Source: Cognatiluteimonas lumbrici
GTDB taxonomy: Bacteria; Pseudomonadota; Gammaproteobacteria; Xanthomonadales; Xanthomonadaceae
NCBI RefSeq assembly: GCF_006476065.1
Contig: NZ_ML636798.1
Coordinates: 124,001 to 188,000, forward strand
DNA: 64,000 bases
Reading direction: 5' to 3'
Notes under the pieces: model-generated
Seen by the model: the letters and a program-made list of their open reading frames with translations, nothing else
The model's database searches: none
Told to the model about the DNA's origin: nothing
Made by a program: the position numbers and the translations under genes
Shown here: positions 30,484 through 41,921 of the stretch, piece by piece
Layout: the number at the start of each line of letters is the position of its first letter
Numbering within the stretch: the first letter of the stretch is position 1

Positions 30484-30492
30484 TGCGATAAT
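30484..30492 (+). promoter_or_regulatory. Possible extended -10 promoter for lepA
   Basis: TGCGATAAT has the TGN motif directly before a near-consensus -10 hexamer, 48 bases upstream of the lepA ATG. No -35 match is seen at the usual distance. Offered as a candidate only. Confidence 0.35.
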
Positions 30493-30539
30493 CCCGCGTT
30501 TGGCCCGGGTGTCCGGGCACTCCCCCGGCCCCGGACCAG

Positions 30540-32336
<1,797 letters not shown>

Positions 32337-32369
32337 TCACGCCCGAGTCGTCACGCCCGAGGAAGCCGC

Positions 32370-33173
32370 ATGCGCTGGTTCGAAATCGCCCTGGTGGTAC
32401 TCACCCTGTTCACCGGCCTGGTGTGGCTGCTGGACAAGCTGTGGTGGCGCAAGCAGCGCGAGTCGCGCGCCGGCCTGCTGGAGGCGAAGGAGCCGGTGCT
32501 GGTGGACTACTCGCGCGCGTTCTTCCCGGTGCTGGCCGCGGTGCTGTGCCTGCGCAGCTTCGTCGCCGAGCCGTTCCGCATTCCGTCCAGCTCGATGATG
32601 CCGACCCTGCTGATCGGCGACTTCATCCTGGTCAACAAGTTCGCCTACGGCCTGCGCCTGCCGATCAACAATCACAAGATCGTCGAGATCGGCGAGCCGG
32701 AGCGCGGCGACGTGGTGGTGTTCCACCCGCCGCAGTATCCGAAGCAGGACTGGATCAAGCGCGTGATCGGGCTGCCCGGCGACACCATCGCGTACCGCGA
32801 CAACACCGTGTACATCAACGGCGAGGCGCTGCGGTACGTGGACGGCGGCCGCTACGTCGGCAAGGGCCGCGGCGCCGAGGCCACCGGCGCCCACCTGCTG
32901 TTCGAACAGCTTCCCGGGCGCCCGCACCCGGTCCTGGAACGTGACGACGTGCCCTTTTTCATGCAGGGCGAGGGCGAATGGCAGGTGCCGCCCGGCTACT
33001 ATTTCGTCATGGGCGACAATCGTGATAATAGCGAGGACAGCCGCTTCTGGCCCGACGGCATGCACTTCCTGCCGGAGGAGAACCTGCGCGGCAAGGCCTT
33101 CCTGGTGTGGATGCACTGGGACGGCAGCGCCGGCGGGGTCGACTTCGACCGGATCGGCAGCGACATTCCATAG
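32370..33173 (+). CDS. lepB: Signal peptidase I
   Basis: LepB cleaves signal peptides at the periplasmic face of the inner membrane. The 267-residue protein has two N-terminal membrane segments (about 4-22 and 51-65), the catalytic Ser75 in SSSMMPTLL, and the general base Lys130 in [10 protein letters not shown]. The late motif [14 protein letters not shown] is also present. It follows lepA by 33 bases. Confidence 0.96.
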   Translation: MRWFEIALVVLTLFTGLVWLLDKLWWRKQRESRAGLLEAKEPVLVDYSRAFFPVLAAVLCLRSFVAEPFRIPSSSMMPTLLIGDFILVNKFAYGLRLPINNHKIVEIGEPERGDVVVFHPPQYPKQDWIKRVIGLPGDTIAYRDNTVYINGEALRYVDGGRYVGKGRGAEATGAHLLFEQLPGRPHPVLERDDVPFFMQGEGEWQVPPGYYFVMGDNRDNSEDSRFWPDGMHFLPEENLRGKAFLVWMHWDGSAGGVDFDRIGSDIP

Positions 33174-33197
33174 CCTTCACGCACTGGGGGAGAGGCA

Positions 33198-33575
33198 ATG
33201 AGGCGCAAGCAAGGCGGCATGACCCTGATCGGCTTCATCATCGTGCTGGCGCTGGTGGGCTTCTTCGCCTACATCGCCATGCGCCTGGTGCCGATGTATT
33301 CCGAGTACTACGCGGTGAAGCAGGCGCTCAAGGGCCTGCAGCAGGAGCCGGGCATCGCCAACCGCGATCCGGGCAAGATCCAGGACCTGTTCTTCCGCCG
33401 GCTCTACATCAGCTATGCCGAGAACGTGAAGCCCGCGCACGTGAAGATCGAGCGCGTCGGCAACGGCTGGAAGATGTCGGTCAACTACGAAGTGCGCAAG
33501 CCGCTGATCTACAACCTCGACGTCGTCGGAAAGTTCTCCGCGACCGAGGACCTGACCAACCGCGGCCCGGACTGA
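33198..33575 (+). CDS. DUF4845 membrane protein
   Basis: A 125-residue protein beginning [20 protein letters not shown], a type IV pilin-like N-terminal segment with one membrane helix, and a short periplasmic domain ([20 protein letters not shown]). DUF4845 genes lie between lepB and rnc in many gammaproteobacteria; function unknown. It ends nine bases before rnc. Confidence 0.87.
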   Translation: MRRKQGGMTLIGFIIVLALVGFFAYIAMRLVPMYSEYYAVKQALKGLQQEPGIANRDPGKIQDLFFRRLYISYAENVKPAHVKIERVGNGWKMSVNYEVRKPLIYNLDVVGKFSATEDLTNRGPD

Positions 33576-33583
33576 GCCGGGCG

Positions 33584-34255
33584 ATGACGGGCGCGGCGCC
33601 GCCGGACGGCTTCGGGGGGCACCGCTTCGCGGACCCGGCGTTGCTGCGCCAGGCGCTGACCCATCGCAGCGCCGGTAGCCCGCACAACGAACGCCTGGAG
33701 TTCCTCGGCGACGCGTTGCTCAACCTGTTCGTGGCCGAGCAGCTGCACGCGCGCTGGCCGCGCGCCGACGAGGGCGCGATGACCCGCGCGCGCGCCGAAC
33801 TGGTGCGCGAGTCCGCGCTGGCCGGCATCGCCCGCGGCATGGACGTGGGCGCGCGCCTGATCCTCGGGCCGGGCGAGATGAAGTCGGGGGGGCACCGGCG
33901 CGACTCGATCCTGGCCGACGCGCTTGAGGCGCTGGTCGCCGCGATCTACCTCGACGCCGGCTTCGACGCCTGCCGCGCGCGCGTGCTCGCCTGGTACGAG
34001 CCGCTGCTCGACGCGCTGCCGCCGCTGCACCAGGTCGGCAAGGACGCCAAGACCCGCCTGCAGGAGTGGCTGCAGGGCCGGCAGTTGCCGCTGCCGGCCT
34101 ACACCCTCCTGTCCGAGAGCGGCGAGGAGCACCACAAGACCTTCCACGTCGCCTGCACCCTGGCCGAGCCCCCGCTCGCCGCCGAGGGTGCCGCCCACTC
34201 GCGCCGCGCCGCCGAACAACAGGCCGCCGAGGCGATCCTCGCCCAGCTCCTGTAG
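33584..34255 (+). CDS. rnc: Ribonuclease III
   Basis: RNase III cleaves double-stranded RNA, processing rRNA precursors and structured mRNAs. The 223-residue protein has the signature [12 protein letters not shown] (residues 35-46), the second acidic cluster [20 protein letters not shown], and a C-terminal double-stranded RNA-binding domain from about residue 150. The TAG stop and a following hairpin come from a GTAG palindrome. Confidence 0.96.
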   Translation: MTGAAPPDGFGGHRFADPALLRQALTHRSAGSPHNERLEFLGDALLNLFVAEQLHARWPRADEGAMTRARAELVRESALAGIARGMDVGARLILGPGEMKSGGHRRDSILADALEALVAAIYLDAGFDACRARVLAWYEPLLDALPPLHQVGKDAKTRLQEWLQGRQLPLPAYTLLSESGEEHHKTFHVACTLAEPPLAAEGAAHSRRAAEQQAAEAILAQLL

Positions 34256-34317
34256 GAGCGGCGCTGGCGCCGCGACCCGTGCAGGAACCGCTGTCGCGGC
34301 GCGAGCGCCGCTCCTAC
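34252..34317. repeat. Inverted pair of GTAG-type REPs between rnc and era
   Basis: Palindromes at 34252-34276 (rightward, its TAG closing rnc) and 34293-34317 (leftward) are separated by 16 bases. The doublet fills nearly all of the rnc-era gap, ending ten bases before the era ATG, so era's ribosome-binding region abuts the hairpin. Confidence 0.85.
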
Positions 34318-34326
34318 AATGCCCGC

Positions 34327-35247
34327 ATGACCGATCCCGCCCACCGCGCCGGCCACGTCGCCGTCATCGGCCGCCCCAACGTCGGCAAGTCGACCCTGGT
34401 CAACGCGCTCGTTGGCGCCAAGGTCAGCATCGTCTCCAACCGCCCGCAGACCACGCGCCACCGCCTGCTCGGGATCGCCACCTTCCCGCACGGCCAGCTC
34501 GTGCTGGTGGACACGCCCGGGCTGCACCGCGGTCTCGGCAGCTCCACCGCCTCGGCCATGCACCGCTGGATGAACCGCGCAGCGCGCGGCGCCCTCGAAG
34601 GCGTGGACGCCGCGCTGCTGGTGGTCGAGGCCGGGCGCTGGGACGAGGAGGACACGCTCGCCTACGAGGCGCTGCGCGAAGCCGGCGTGCCGGTGGTGCT
34701 CGCCGTCAACCAGGTGGACCGGATCAAGGACAAGGCCGCGCTGCTGCCCTACCTGGGCGAGGCCACGCGCGAGCGCAGCTTCGCCTCCGTGCACCCGGTC
34801 TCCGCGCTCAAGCGCCAGGGCCTGGAGTCGCTGGTCGCGTCGTTGCTGGAGCTGCTGCCGGAGCAGCCGCCGCTGTACGGCGAGGACGAGATCACCGACA
34901 AGAGCCAGCGCTTCCTCGCCGGCGAACTGCTGCGCGAGCAGCTCATGCGCCAGCTCGGCGCGGAGCTGCCGTACGCGACCACGGTGGAAGTGGAGAGCTT
35001 CGCCGAGGAACCCGGCAGGCACGGCCCGCTGTACCGGATCGGCGCCGTGATCTGGGTCGAGCGCGACGGCCAGAAGGCGATCGTGATCGGCAAGGGCGGC
35101 GCCCGCCTGCGCGAGATCGGCAGCCGCGCGCGCGAACAGATGGAACGGCTGTTCGGCGCCAAGGTGTTCCTCGAGACCTGGGTGCGCGTGCGCGCCGGCT
35201 GGTCCGACGACGAAGCCGCCCTGCGCACCCTCGGCTACCACGACTGA
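34327..35247 (+). CDS. era: GTPase Era
   Basis: Era is the essential GTPase that assists 16S rRNA maturation and 30S assembly. The 306-residue product has G1 GRPNVGKST (residues 15-23), G3 VDTPGLHRG and the [12 protein letters not shown]4 region. The C-terminal KH domain contains [15 protein letters not shown]. Length is normal. No purine-rich Shine-Dalgarno is obvious in the ten bases before the ATG because the REP ends there. Confidence 0.97.
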   Translation: MTDPAHRAGHVAVIGRPNVGKSTLVNALVGAKVSIVSNRPQTTRHRLLGIATFPHGQLVLVDTPGLHRGLGSSTASAMHRWMNRAARGALEGVDAALLVVEAGRWDEEDTLAYEALREAGVPVVLAVNQVDRIKDKAALLPYLGEATRERSFASVHPVSALKRQGLESLVASLLELLPEQPPLYGEDEITDKSQRFLAGELLREQLMRQLGAELPYATTVEVESFAEEPGRHGPLYRIGAVIWVERDGQKAIVIGKGGARLREIGSRAREQMERLFGAKVFLETWVRVRAGWSDDEAALRTLGYHD

Positions 35248-35250
35248 CCT

Positions 35251-35334
35251 GTAGGAGCGGCGCTCGCGCCGCGACAGTGGGAGCCGCCATGGCGGCGAGC
35301 TCTTCCCCGGTCGCGGCGCCAGCGCCGCTCCTAC
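35251..35334. repeat. Inverted pair of GTAG-type REPs between convergent era and recO
   Basis: Palindromes at 35251-35275 (rightward) and 35310-35334 (leftward). The leftward one supplies the recO TAG stop; era ends with its own TGA just before the rightward one. The pair sits where a bidirectional terminator would be expected. Confidence 0.85.
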
Positions 35335-36068
35335 ACCGGCCTCACCAGCCTTCCCAGGTCGCCCATCAGCTCCCAGGACTTCAGCGGCCGCCCGCCGAGC
35401 TGGTGCGCCAGCACAGGGCGCAGCGCGCGCCGCAGCCCGGCCAGGTCCTCGGCTTCGGGAGGCGTGTCCCCGGATTCCGCCAGCAGCAGCAGCGCGCGCC
35501 CGGTGGCGGCATCGCTGCGGTCGCCGTGGCCGCGGTCCGACAGCAGCCGTCGCGGCCCGTGCTCGGGATCGATGCGGTAGCGCGCGGCCGGATCGATCGG
35601 CTGGCCGTCGCCGTCCTCGAGGAAGTCGAAGCCGACGCCGAGCGCCCCCAGCAGCTCGTGCTCGAAGCGGCGCAGCGTCCACGCCAGCGGGCCGTGGCCG
35701 CGCAGGCGCGCGCGCATCCGCGCATAGGCGTCGAACAGTTCCGGCTGCGGGTCGCCGCGCGGCGCCAGCCGCAGCACCAGCTCGTTGACGTAGAAGGCCG
35801 CCAGCGCCGCCTCGCCGGCGAGTTGCGGTGCCGCGTCCAGCGCTTCGGCGTTGCGCAGCTGGGCCAGCTCGCCGCGCTGCACCGCATCCAGGCGCACGCA
35901 CTGCAGCGGTTGCAGCGCGGCGCGCAGGGCGTGCTGCTTCGGCCCGCGCACGCCGCGCCCGAGCAGCCCCAGGCGGCCGTGGGTCGCGGTCAGCGCCTCG
36001 ACCAGCAGACTGCTCTCGCGCCACGGGCGGGCGTGCAGGATGAAGGCGGGCTCGCCGACGATGCGCAT
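35331..36068 (-). CDS. recO: DNA repair protein RecO
   Basis: RecO works with RecR and RecF to load RecA on SSB-coated gaps. The 245-residue protein has the N-terminal OB-fold segment [20 protein letters not shown], then [15 protein letters not shown] and a helical C-terminus. recO often follows era on the same strand; here it is inverted and convergent with it. Confidence 0.92.
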   Translation of the reverse strand: MRIVGEPAFILHARPWRESSLLVEALTATHGRLGLLGRGVRGPKQHALRAALQPLQCVRLDAVQRGELAQLRNAEALDAAPQLAGEAALAAFYVNELVLRLAPRGDPQPELFDAYARMRARLRGHGPLAWTLRRFEHELLGALGVGFDFLEDGDGQPIDPAARYRIDPEHGPRRLLSDRGHGDRSDAATGRALLLLAESGDTPPEAEDLAGLRRALRPVLAHQLGGRPLKSWELMGDLGRLVRPV

Positions 36069-36076
36069 GCCCCATT

Positions 36077-36094
36077 GTAGGAGCGGGCGCTCAG
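36077..36094 (+). repeat. Partial GTAG-type REP upstream of recO
   Basis: GTAGGAGCGGGCGCTCAG retains the GTAG head and part of one arm; the palindrome is incomplete. It lies between the recO start and the response-regulator stop. Confidence 0.55.
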
Positions 36095-36759
36095 AGCAAG
36101 GCGCGTACCGCGGCCTGGAAGCGGGCGAGGGCGGCGGCATCGGTCGGCGCGGCCTCGAGCAGCAGCACCGCGTCGCCCAGCCGTGCCGCGCCGACGAAGC
36201 CGCAGCTCGCGCGCAGGCGGTGCAGGACCGCGGCCGCGCCGGCGACGTCGCCCGCCCCCAGCGAGCGTGCCACCGCCTCGGCCTGCGCCGGCAGTTCCGA
36301 CAGGAACAGGCGCCGCAGGCCCTGCACATGGCCGGCGTTGCCGTTGAGCGCTTCCAGCGCGGCAGCGTCGTCCCAGTCCCCGCAGCGCTCGCCGAGCAGG
36401 CGGCGCAGCGCCTCGCGCAGCGCGGCGGAGGACAGCGGCTTGGCCACCACCGCATCGAAGCCGGCGGCGCGCAGGTCTTCGAACACCCGCGCGTCTTTCG
36501 CCGCGGTGTGCGCCAGCGCCGGCGTGCCCGGATGCCGGGCGCGCAGCTCCGCCAGCAGCGTCGCGCCGTCGCCGTCGCCGAGCTGCGCGTCCAGCAGCCA
36601 CAGGTCGAATGCTTCGCCGGCGGCGAGCGCCTGCGCCTGCGCGCATCCCCCCGCCTCGGTGACCCGCGCGGGCAGGGTGGCCGCGGCCGCCGCCAGGAAG
36701 GCGCGGCTGGCCGGATCGTCCTCGACCAGCAGTATGCGTGGCGTCATCGTTGGCTCCAT
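36091..36759 (-). CDS. Response regulator receiver fused to an Hpt domain
   Basis: A 222-residue protein. The receiver domain (residues about 8-122) has the acidic pair in LLVEDD, the phosphoacceptor Asp in [13 protein letters not shown], the conserved Thr in HTAA and the Lys in VVAKPLS. The C-terminal Hpt domain (about 135-220) carries its candidate His in [14 protein letters not shown]. This REC-Hpt arrangement has no kinase or output domain, so it would serve as a phosphorelay intermediate for an unlinked kinase. An internal ATG five codons in (MTPR) is an alternative start. Confidence 0.85.
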   Translation of the reverse strand: MEPTMTPRILLVEDDPASRAFLAAAAATLPARVTEAGGCAQAQALAAGEAFDLWLLDAQLGDGDGATLLAELRARHPGTPALAHTAAKDARVFEDLRAAGFDAVVAKPLSSAALREALRRLLGERCGDWDDAAALEALNGNAGHVQGLRRLFLSELPAQAEAVARSLGAGDVAGAAAVLHRLRASCGFVGAARLGDAVLLLEAAPTDAAALARFQAAVRALL

Positions 36760-36780
36760 GCCCCCCGGTATGCTGCGCCC

Positions 36781-38853
36781 ATGTCCGCGTGGCGACTGCC
36801 AACCCTAGCACTGCTGTCCGCGCTGGCCGCGACGGTAGCGGCGTGGCCGATGCCGGGCCGCGCGCAGGCACGCGTGGCCGATGCCAGCATCGCGCGCGTG
36901 GTGACCGCCGTGGCAACACTGGAAGGCGTGCGCGTGCGCCTGGCCTGGGTGCCCGGCGCCGACAGCGGCGAACTGAGCTTGCACGCCGCGCGCGTGGACG
37001 CCCCCGACCTCGGCTACCGCTACCGCGACCTCGCCTGGCGCTGTCCGTTGCAGCGCCTCGGCGACGGCTGGCGCTGCGACGGCACCGTGCGCAGCGGCAA
37101 CGGTGCGCCGCTGCGCCTCGCGGTCGCGTTCACTGGCGACGACACCGACGCGCTGCTGGCCAGCGGCAACCGTCGCCTCAGCCTGCACCGCGATGCCGCC
37201 ACCCCCGACGACACCCGCATCGACCTGCTCGCGGTGCCGGCCACCTGGGCGCAGGCGCTGCTGGCGCAGGCCTGGGAGGCGGGGCGGCTGCAGGACGGCA
37301 CCCTCGACGGCAGCTTGCTGATCCGCGCATCCGAGGATCGCCCGCTGCAGGTCACGGGCACGCTCGAGGTCGCCGGGCTCGCGCTGGAAACCCCGGACGC
37401 GAGCATCGCGGCCCAGGGCATCGGCGGGCGCATGGCGCTGGACTACCGCAGCCGCGCCGGCTGGTCCGCGTTCACCGTGGACGGCGCCCTGCACGGCGGC
37501 GAGCTGCTGATGGGCAATACCTACATCGCGCTTCCGGAGACGCCGGTGGCGATCGCGGTGGACGCGCAACGCGAAGGCAGCGGCGGCTGGGAGGTGCCGC
37601 GCTTCGCCTGGCGCGACGGCGAAGTGCTGATTGCCGAAGGCAGCGCCTCGCTCGGCGCCGACGCCACCCTGCAGGCGCTGCAGGTGGACCTGCACAGCAA
37701 CGACATCGCGCCGCTGCGCGACCGCTATCTGTCCGGCTGGCTCGGCCTCGCCGGCCTCGGCGACATGGAGATGACCGGCGCCCTCGACGCCAGCCTGCGC
37801 ATCGCCGGCGGCGCCCTGCAGGAAGCCGTCGCCGACCTGCGCGACATCGGCCTCGCCGACGCGCGCGGCCGCTTCCGCTTCGACGGCCTGTCCGGCACGC
37901 CGCGCTTCTCCGCCGGCGCGCCGGTGGCGAGCGAACTGCGCTGGCGCGGCGGCGAGCTGTACGGGCTGCCGTTCTCCGCCGCGACCCTGCCGCTGTCCAG
38001 CGGCCACGGCGAGATCCGCCTGCGCGAGGCGGTGACGCTGCCCGCGTTCGGCGGCCACGTCACCGTGGACGGCCTGGTGTTGCGGCCCCCCGCGGCCGGC
38101 GCCCCGATGCGCGCGGAGTTCGGGCTCGCGCTCGATCGCCTGGACATCGCTGCGATCGCGGCCGCGCTGGACCTGCCCGAGTTCACCGGCGCGCTCAGCG
38201 GCAACATCCCGCGTGCCTGGTACGAGGACGGCCGCCTGCAGTTCGACGGCGGCCTGGCGATGCAGCTGTTCGGCGGCACCGTGCAGGTGTCCGCGCTCGC
38301 GCTCGAACGCCCGTTCGGGGTCGCGCCCTCGCTCAGCGCCGACCTGATGCTGGACGACATCGACCTGCAGTCGCTCACCGGGGTGTTCGACTTCGGCAGC
38401 ATCAGCGGCAAGCTCGACGGCCGCATCGCCGGCCTGCGCCTGGTGGACTGGACCGCGACCGCCTTCGACGCCGAGCTGCACACCGACCGCGACGCCGCGC
38501 GCGCCGCCGGCGTGCGCCAGCGCATCAGCCAGCGCGCGGTGCAGAACATCTCCAGCGTCGGTGACGCCTCGTTCGCCGGCAGCCTGCAGGGGCGCCTGCT
38601 CGCCTTTTTCGACGACTTCGGCTACCGCCGCATCGGCATTTCCTGCGAGCTGCGCAACACCGTCTGCCTGATGGGCGGGCTGGAGCCGGCACCGCCCGCC
38701 AGCCCTGGTTCAGGCCCGGGCTTCATCATCGTGCGTGGCGCCGGCCTGCCGAACCTGAACGTCGTCGGCTACAACCGCCTCGTGGACTGGCCGGTCCTGC
38801 TCGAGCGGCTGGCCGACGTCGCCCAGGGCGAGGTCGCCCCGGTCGTACAATGA
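36781..38853 (+). CDS. YdbH-like AsmA/TamB-type envelope protein
   Basis: A 690-residue protein with an N-terminal signal or anchor (MSAWRLPTLALLSALAATVA) and a long beta-rich body with AsmA/TamB-like repeats, for example DNIDLQSL-type strands near residues 515-560. The C-terminus (ISSVGDASFAGSLQGRLLAF...FIIVRGAGLPNLNVVGYNR) matches the YdbH family, implicated in phospholipid transport between membranes. A YdbL/DUF1318-like gene overlaps downstream, echoing E. coli ydbH-ynbE-ydbL. Confidence 0.8.
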   Translation: MSAWRLPTLALLSALAATVAAWPMPGRAQARVADASIARVVTAVATLEGVRVRLAWVPGADSGELSLHAARVDAPDLGYRYRDLAWRCPLQRLGDGWRCDGTVRSGNGAPLRLAVAFTGDDTDALLASGNRRLSLHRDAATPDDTRIDLLAVPATWAQALLAQAWEAGRLQDGTLDGSLLIRASEDRPLQVTGTLEVAGLALETPDASIAAQGIGGRMALDYRSRAGWSAFTVDGALHGGELLMGNTYIALPETPVAIAVDAQREGSGGWEVPRFAWRDGEVLIAEGSASLGADATLQALQVDLHSNDIAPLRDRYLSGWLGLAGLGDMEMTGALDASLRIAGGALQEAVADLRDIGLADARGRFRFDGLSGTPRFSAGAPVASELRWRGGELYGLPFSAATLPLSSGHGEIRLREAVTLPAFGGHVTVDGLVLRPPAAGAPMRAEFGLALDRLDIAAIAAALDLPEFTGALSGNIPRAWYEDGRLQFDGGLAMQLFGGTVQVSALALERPFGVAPSLSADLMLDDIDLQSLTGVFDFGSISGKLDGRIAGLRLVDWTATAFDAELHTDRDAARAAGVRQRISQRAVQNISSVGDASFAGSLQGRLLAFFDDFGYRRIGISCELRNTVCLMGGLEPAPPASPGSGPGFIIVRGAGLPNLNVVGYNRLVDWPVLLERLADVAQGEVAPVVQ

Positions 38854-38894
38854 CAAGCAACCGCAGCATTTCCCCTAGGTCGAGGAGACCCCGG

Positions 38895-39521
38895 ATGAAA
38901 CCCTGGATCGGACTGCCCTTCGCCGCCGCGCTGGTGCTCACCGCCTGCGTCACCATCAACGTCTACTTCCCGGCCGCCGAGGCCAAGGAAGCCGCGCGCG
39001 AGTTCGTCGAGAAGGTGATCGACGAGAACCCGCCTGCCGACAACGGAAACGACGGCGGCATGGCGCTGCTGCAGCCGCGTGCGCACGGCGGCCCGTCGTT
39101 CGAGGGCGCTGGGTCGTTCGACCCGTGGATGCTGCTCGGCATCGGCCAGGCCCGCGCCCAGTCGCAGCCGGACATCACCATCCGCACGCCCGCGATCCAG
39201 GCGATCCAGTCGCGCATGGAGGCCCGCTTCTCCTCCACACTGCGCGCGGCCTTCGACGCCGGCGCGCTCGGCTTCGGCAACGACGGCATGATCGTGGTCC
39301 GCGATGCCGGCAAGCTCGCGCTCAAGGACCGGGTCGCGGTCAACAACGCCGTCGCCGACGACAACCGCGACCGCAAGGCCGTGTACCGCGAGATCGCGGT
39401 CGCCAACGGCCACCCGGAATGGGAGTCGCAGATCCGCCGCGTGTTCGCGCAGCAGTGGATCGAGAGCGCGCGTCCGGGCTGGTGGTACCAGGACGCGAGC
39501 GGCAACTGGAAGCAGAAGTAG
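38895..39521 (+). CDS. YdbL-like DUF1318 lipoprotein
   Basis: A 208-residue protein starting MKPWIGLPFAAALVLTAC, a lipobox signal with Cys near residue 18, followed by VTINVYFPAAEAKEAAREFV, the DUF1318 hallmark. A glycine- and alanine-rich insert (about 45-90) precedes the conserved domain ending in WWYQDASGNWKQK. GAGGAG nine bases upstream supports the ATG at 38895 over 38850. No separate ynbE gene exists between it and the ydbH-like gene. Confidence 0.82.
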   Translation: MKPWIGLPFAAALVLTACVTINVYFPAAEAKEAAREFVEKVIDENPPADNGNDGGMALLQPRAHGGPSFEGAGSFDPWMLLGIGQARAQSQPDITIRTPAIQAIQSRMEARFSSTLRAAFDAGALGFGNDGMIVVRDAGKLALKDRVAVNNAVADDNRDRKAVYREIAVANGHPEWESQIRRVFAQQWIESARPGWWYQDASGNWKQK

Positions 39522-39528
39522 TCCCGAC

Positions 39529-40881
39529 TTGGCACGCATCGACCAGACGCCCTTCGAACTCGAGATCACCGACCTGAGCCATGACGGCCGCGGCGTCGCC
39601 CGCAGGCCGGAAGGGCATGCGCATGCCGGCAAGACCGTGTTCGTTGCCGGCGCGCTGCCCGGCGAACGGGTGCTGGTGCAACAGACCGGGCGCCAGCGCA
39701 GCTTCGACGAGGCGCGCACGCTCGAGGTGCTGCAGGCCTCGCCCGACCGGGTGGCGCCGCGCTGCGTCCACTTCGGCACCTGCGGCGGCTGCGCGCTGCA
39801 GCACCTGGACGAAACGAAGCAGATCCACGCCAAGCAGCGCGTGCTTCTGGAGAACCTCGAGCGCATCGGCCACGTCGCGCCGAAGGCGGTGCTCGAGCCG
39901 CTGGTGGACACCGCCTGGGGCTACCGCCGCAAGGGCCGGTTCTCGGTGCGCCGGGTGGAGAAGAAGGGCAAGACCCTGGTCGGCTTCCGCGAGCAGGATC
40001 CGCGCTTCGTCGCCGACCTCGCCGAGTGCCACACCGTAATCCCGCTGGTAGGCACGAAGGTCGCCGCGCTCGCCGCGCTGGTGGACGCGATGGACGCGCG
40101 CCGCGACATCCCGCAGGTCGAGTTCATCGCCGGCGATCCGTCGCCTGGTTTCCGCGGGGTGGCGCTGGTGTTCCGCCACCTGCAGCCGCTGTCCGACGGC
40201 GACCGCGAGCGCCTCGTTGCGTTCGGCCGCGAACACGGCGTCGCCATCTTCCTGCAGCCGGGCGGCGTGGACTCCGTGCACGCGTTGTGGCCGGACGATC
40301 CGCGGCTCGCGTTCCGCCTGCCGGACTGGGACGTCGAACTGCTGTTCCAGCCGCTGGACTTCATCCAGGTCAACGCCGGGCTCAACGCGCGCATGATCCG
40401 GCGCGCGATCGAGTTGCTCGACGTGCAGCCGGGCGAACGCGTGCTCGACCTGTTCTGCGGGCTCGGCAACTTCACCCTGCCGCTGGCGCGCACCGCCGCC
40501 GAGGTGGTCGGGGTGGAGGGCGACGCCGGCCTGGTCCGGCGCGCGCGCGACAACGCCGCCCACAACGATCTCCCCGGCGCCAGCTTCCACGCCGCCGACC
40601 TCGCGAAGGACCTGTCCGGCCAACCCTGGATGCGCGGCGGCTTCGACCGCCTGCTGCTCGACCCCCCGCGCTCGGGCGCGATCGAGGTGCTGCGCCAGTT
40701 CCCGCTCAAGGGGCTGAAGCGCATCGTCTACGTGAGCTGCCACCCCGGCTCGCTGGCCCGCGACGCCGGCTACCTGGTCAACGAGCGCGGCTGGACCCTG
40801 CAGGCCGCGGGCGTGATGGACATGTTCCCCCACACCGCCCACGTAGAATCCATCGCAGTCTTTACCCCTCCAACCCTGTAG
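39529..40881 (+). CDS. rlmD: 23S rRNA (uracil-1939-C5) methyltransferase
   Basis: RlmD is the iron-sulfur rRNA methyltransferase that makes m5U1939. The 450-residue protein begins with a TTG codon at 39529; no ATG or GTG gives a full N-terminal TRAM domain (FELEITDLSHDGRGVARRPE). The cluster cysteines are in CVHFGTCGGCALQH. The SAM motif VLDLFCGLGNFTLPLA and the catalytic Cys in VYVSCHPGSLARD are intact. Its TAG stop comes from a GTAG palindrome. Confidence 0.94.
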   Translation: MARIDQTPFELEITDLSHDGRGVARRPEGHAHAGKTVFVAGALPGERVLVQQTGRQRSFDEARTLEVLQASPDRVAPRCVHFGTCGGCALQHLDETKQIHAKQRVLLENLERIGHVAPKAVLEPLVDTAWGYRRKGRFSVRRVEKKGKTLVGFREQDPRFVADLAECHTVIPLVGTKVAALAALVDAMDARRDIPQVEFIAGDPSPGFRGVALVFRHLQPLSDGDRERLVAFGREHGVAIFLQPGGVDSVHALWPDDPRLAFRLPDWDVELLFQPLDFIQVNAGLNARMIRRAIELLDVQPGERVLDLFCGLGNFTLPLARTAAEVVGVEGDAGLVRRARDNAAHNDLPGASFHAADLAKDLSGQPWMRGGFDRLLLDPPRSGAIEVLRQFPLKGLKRIVYVSCHPGSLARDAGYLVNERGWTLQAAGVMDMFPHTAHVESIAVFTPPTL

Positions 40882-40902
40882 GAGCGGCGCTAGCGCCGCG
40901 AC
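40878..40902 (+). repeat. GTAG-type REP between rlmD and nagZ
   Basis: GTAGGAGCGGCGCTAGC plus arm; TAG closes rlmD. It ends five bases before the nagZ ATG, so it occupies the whole intergenic space and probably overlaps the nagZ ribosome-binding site. Confidence 0.85.
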
Positions 40903-40907
40903 AACCA

Positions 40908-41921
40908 ATGCTCGTAATCGGCATAGCCGGCACCGAACTCACCCCGCAGGAACGCGACTGGCTGCAGCACGACGCCTGCGCCGGCGTGATCCTGTTCGCC
41001 CGCAACTTCGCCTCGAAGGCGCAGGTCGCCGAGCTGTCGCAGGCGATCCGCGAGGGCGCGCCGCGCCCGCAGCTCATTTGCGTGGACCAGGAGGGCGGCC
41101 GCGTGCAGCGCTTCCGCGAGGGCTACGCCGCGCTGCCGCCGCTCGAGGGTTTCGGCAAGCTCTATGCCGCCGACCGCGAGCACGCGCTGCAGCTCGCGCG
41201 CGAGCACGCCTGGCTGATGGCCAGCGAAGTGCGCGCCAGCGGCGTGGACCTGAGCTTCGCGCCGGTGGTCGACCTCGGCCGCGGCAACCGCGCCATCGGC
41301 GACCGCGCGTTCTCGCCAGATCCCGAAGTGGTCGCGGCCTTCACCCGCGCCTACGTCGAAGGCATGCACGAGGCCGGCATGGCCGCGACCCTCAAGCACT
41401 TCCCCGGCCACGGCTCGGTGCTCGAGGACACCCACGTCGACGACGCGGTGGACGACCGCCCGCTGGAGGAGATCCGCGCGCTCGACCTGGTCCCGTTCGT
41501 CGCCGGAATCCAGGCCGGGGCCGACGCGGTGATGATGGCGCACGTGGTCTACCCGCGGGTCGCGCCGGAACCGGCCGGCTATTCGAAGCGCTGGATCGAG
41601 GACATCCTGCGCAGCGACCATGCTTCCGGGGGGCTGGGCTTCCGCGGCGTCGTGTTCTCCGACGACATCGGCATGGCCGCGGCGTTCTCCGCCGGCGGCG
41701 TGGGGGCGCGCATCCACGCCCACCTGGACGCCGGCTGCGACGTGGTGCTGGTCTGCCATCCGGAGCTGGTCGAGGATTCGCTGGCCGCGGTCGAGGGCCG
41801 CCGGCTCAACACCGCCGCGCTGATCGGGCTGATCGGCCGCGGCCCGATGGCCTGGGACGGACTGCTCGCCGATACCCGCTACGACGATGCCCGCGACCGG
41901 TTGGAAGGCGGACTCGCATGA
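40908..41921 (+). CDS. nagZ: Beta-N-acetylhexosaminidase
   Basis: NagZ removes GlcNAc from anhydromuropeptides in cytosolic cell-wall recycling. The 337-residue glycoside hydrolase family 3 enzyme has QEGGRVQRF (61-69), the substrate-loop signature KHFPGHGS (163-170) with the catalytic His, and VVFSDDIGM carrying the nucleophile Asp. It overlaps the next gene by ATGA. The AmpD-like amidase at 16.7 kb would act in the same pathway. Confidence 0.96.
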   Translation: MLVIGIAGTELTPQERDWLQHDACAGVILFARNFASKAQVAELSQAIREGAPRPQLICVDQEGGRVQRFREGYAALPPLEGFGKLYAADREHALQLAREHAWLMASEVRASGVDLSFAPVVDLGRGNRAIGDRAFSPDPEVVAAFTRAYVEGMHEAGMAATLKHFPGHGSVLEDTHVDDAVDDRPLEEIRALDLVPFVAGIQAGADAVMMAHVVYPRVAPEPAGYSKRWIEDILRSDHASGGLGFRGVVFSDDIGMAAAFSAGGVGARIHAHLDAGCDVVLVCHPELVEDSLAAVEGRRLNTAALIGLIGRGPMAWDGLLADTRYDDARDRLEGGLA

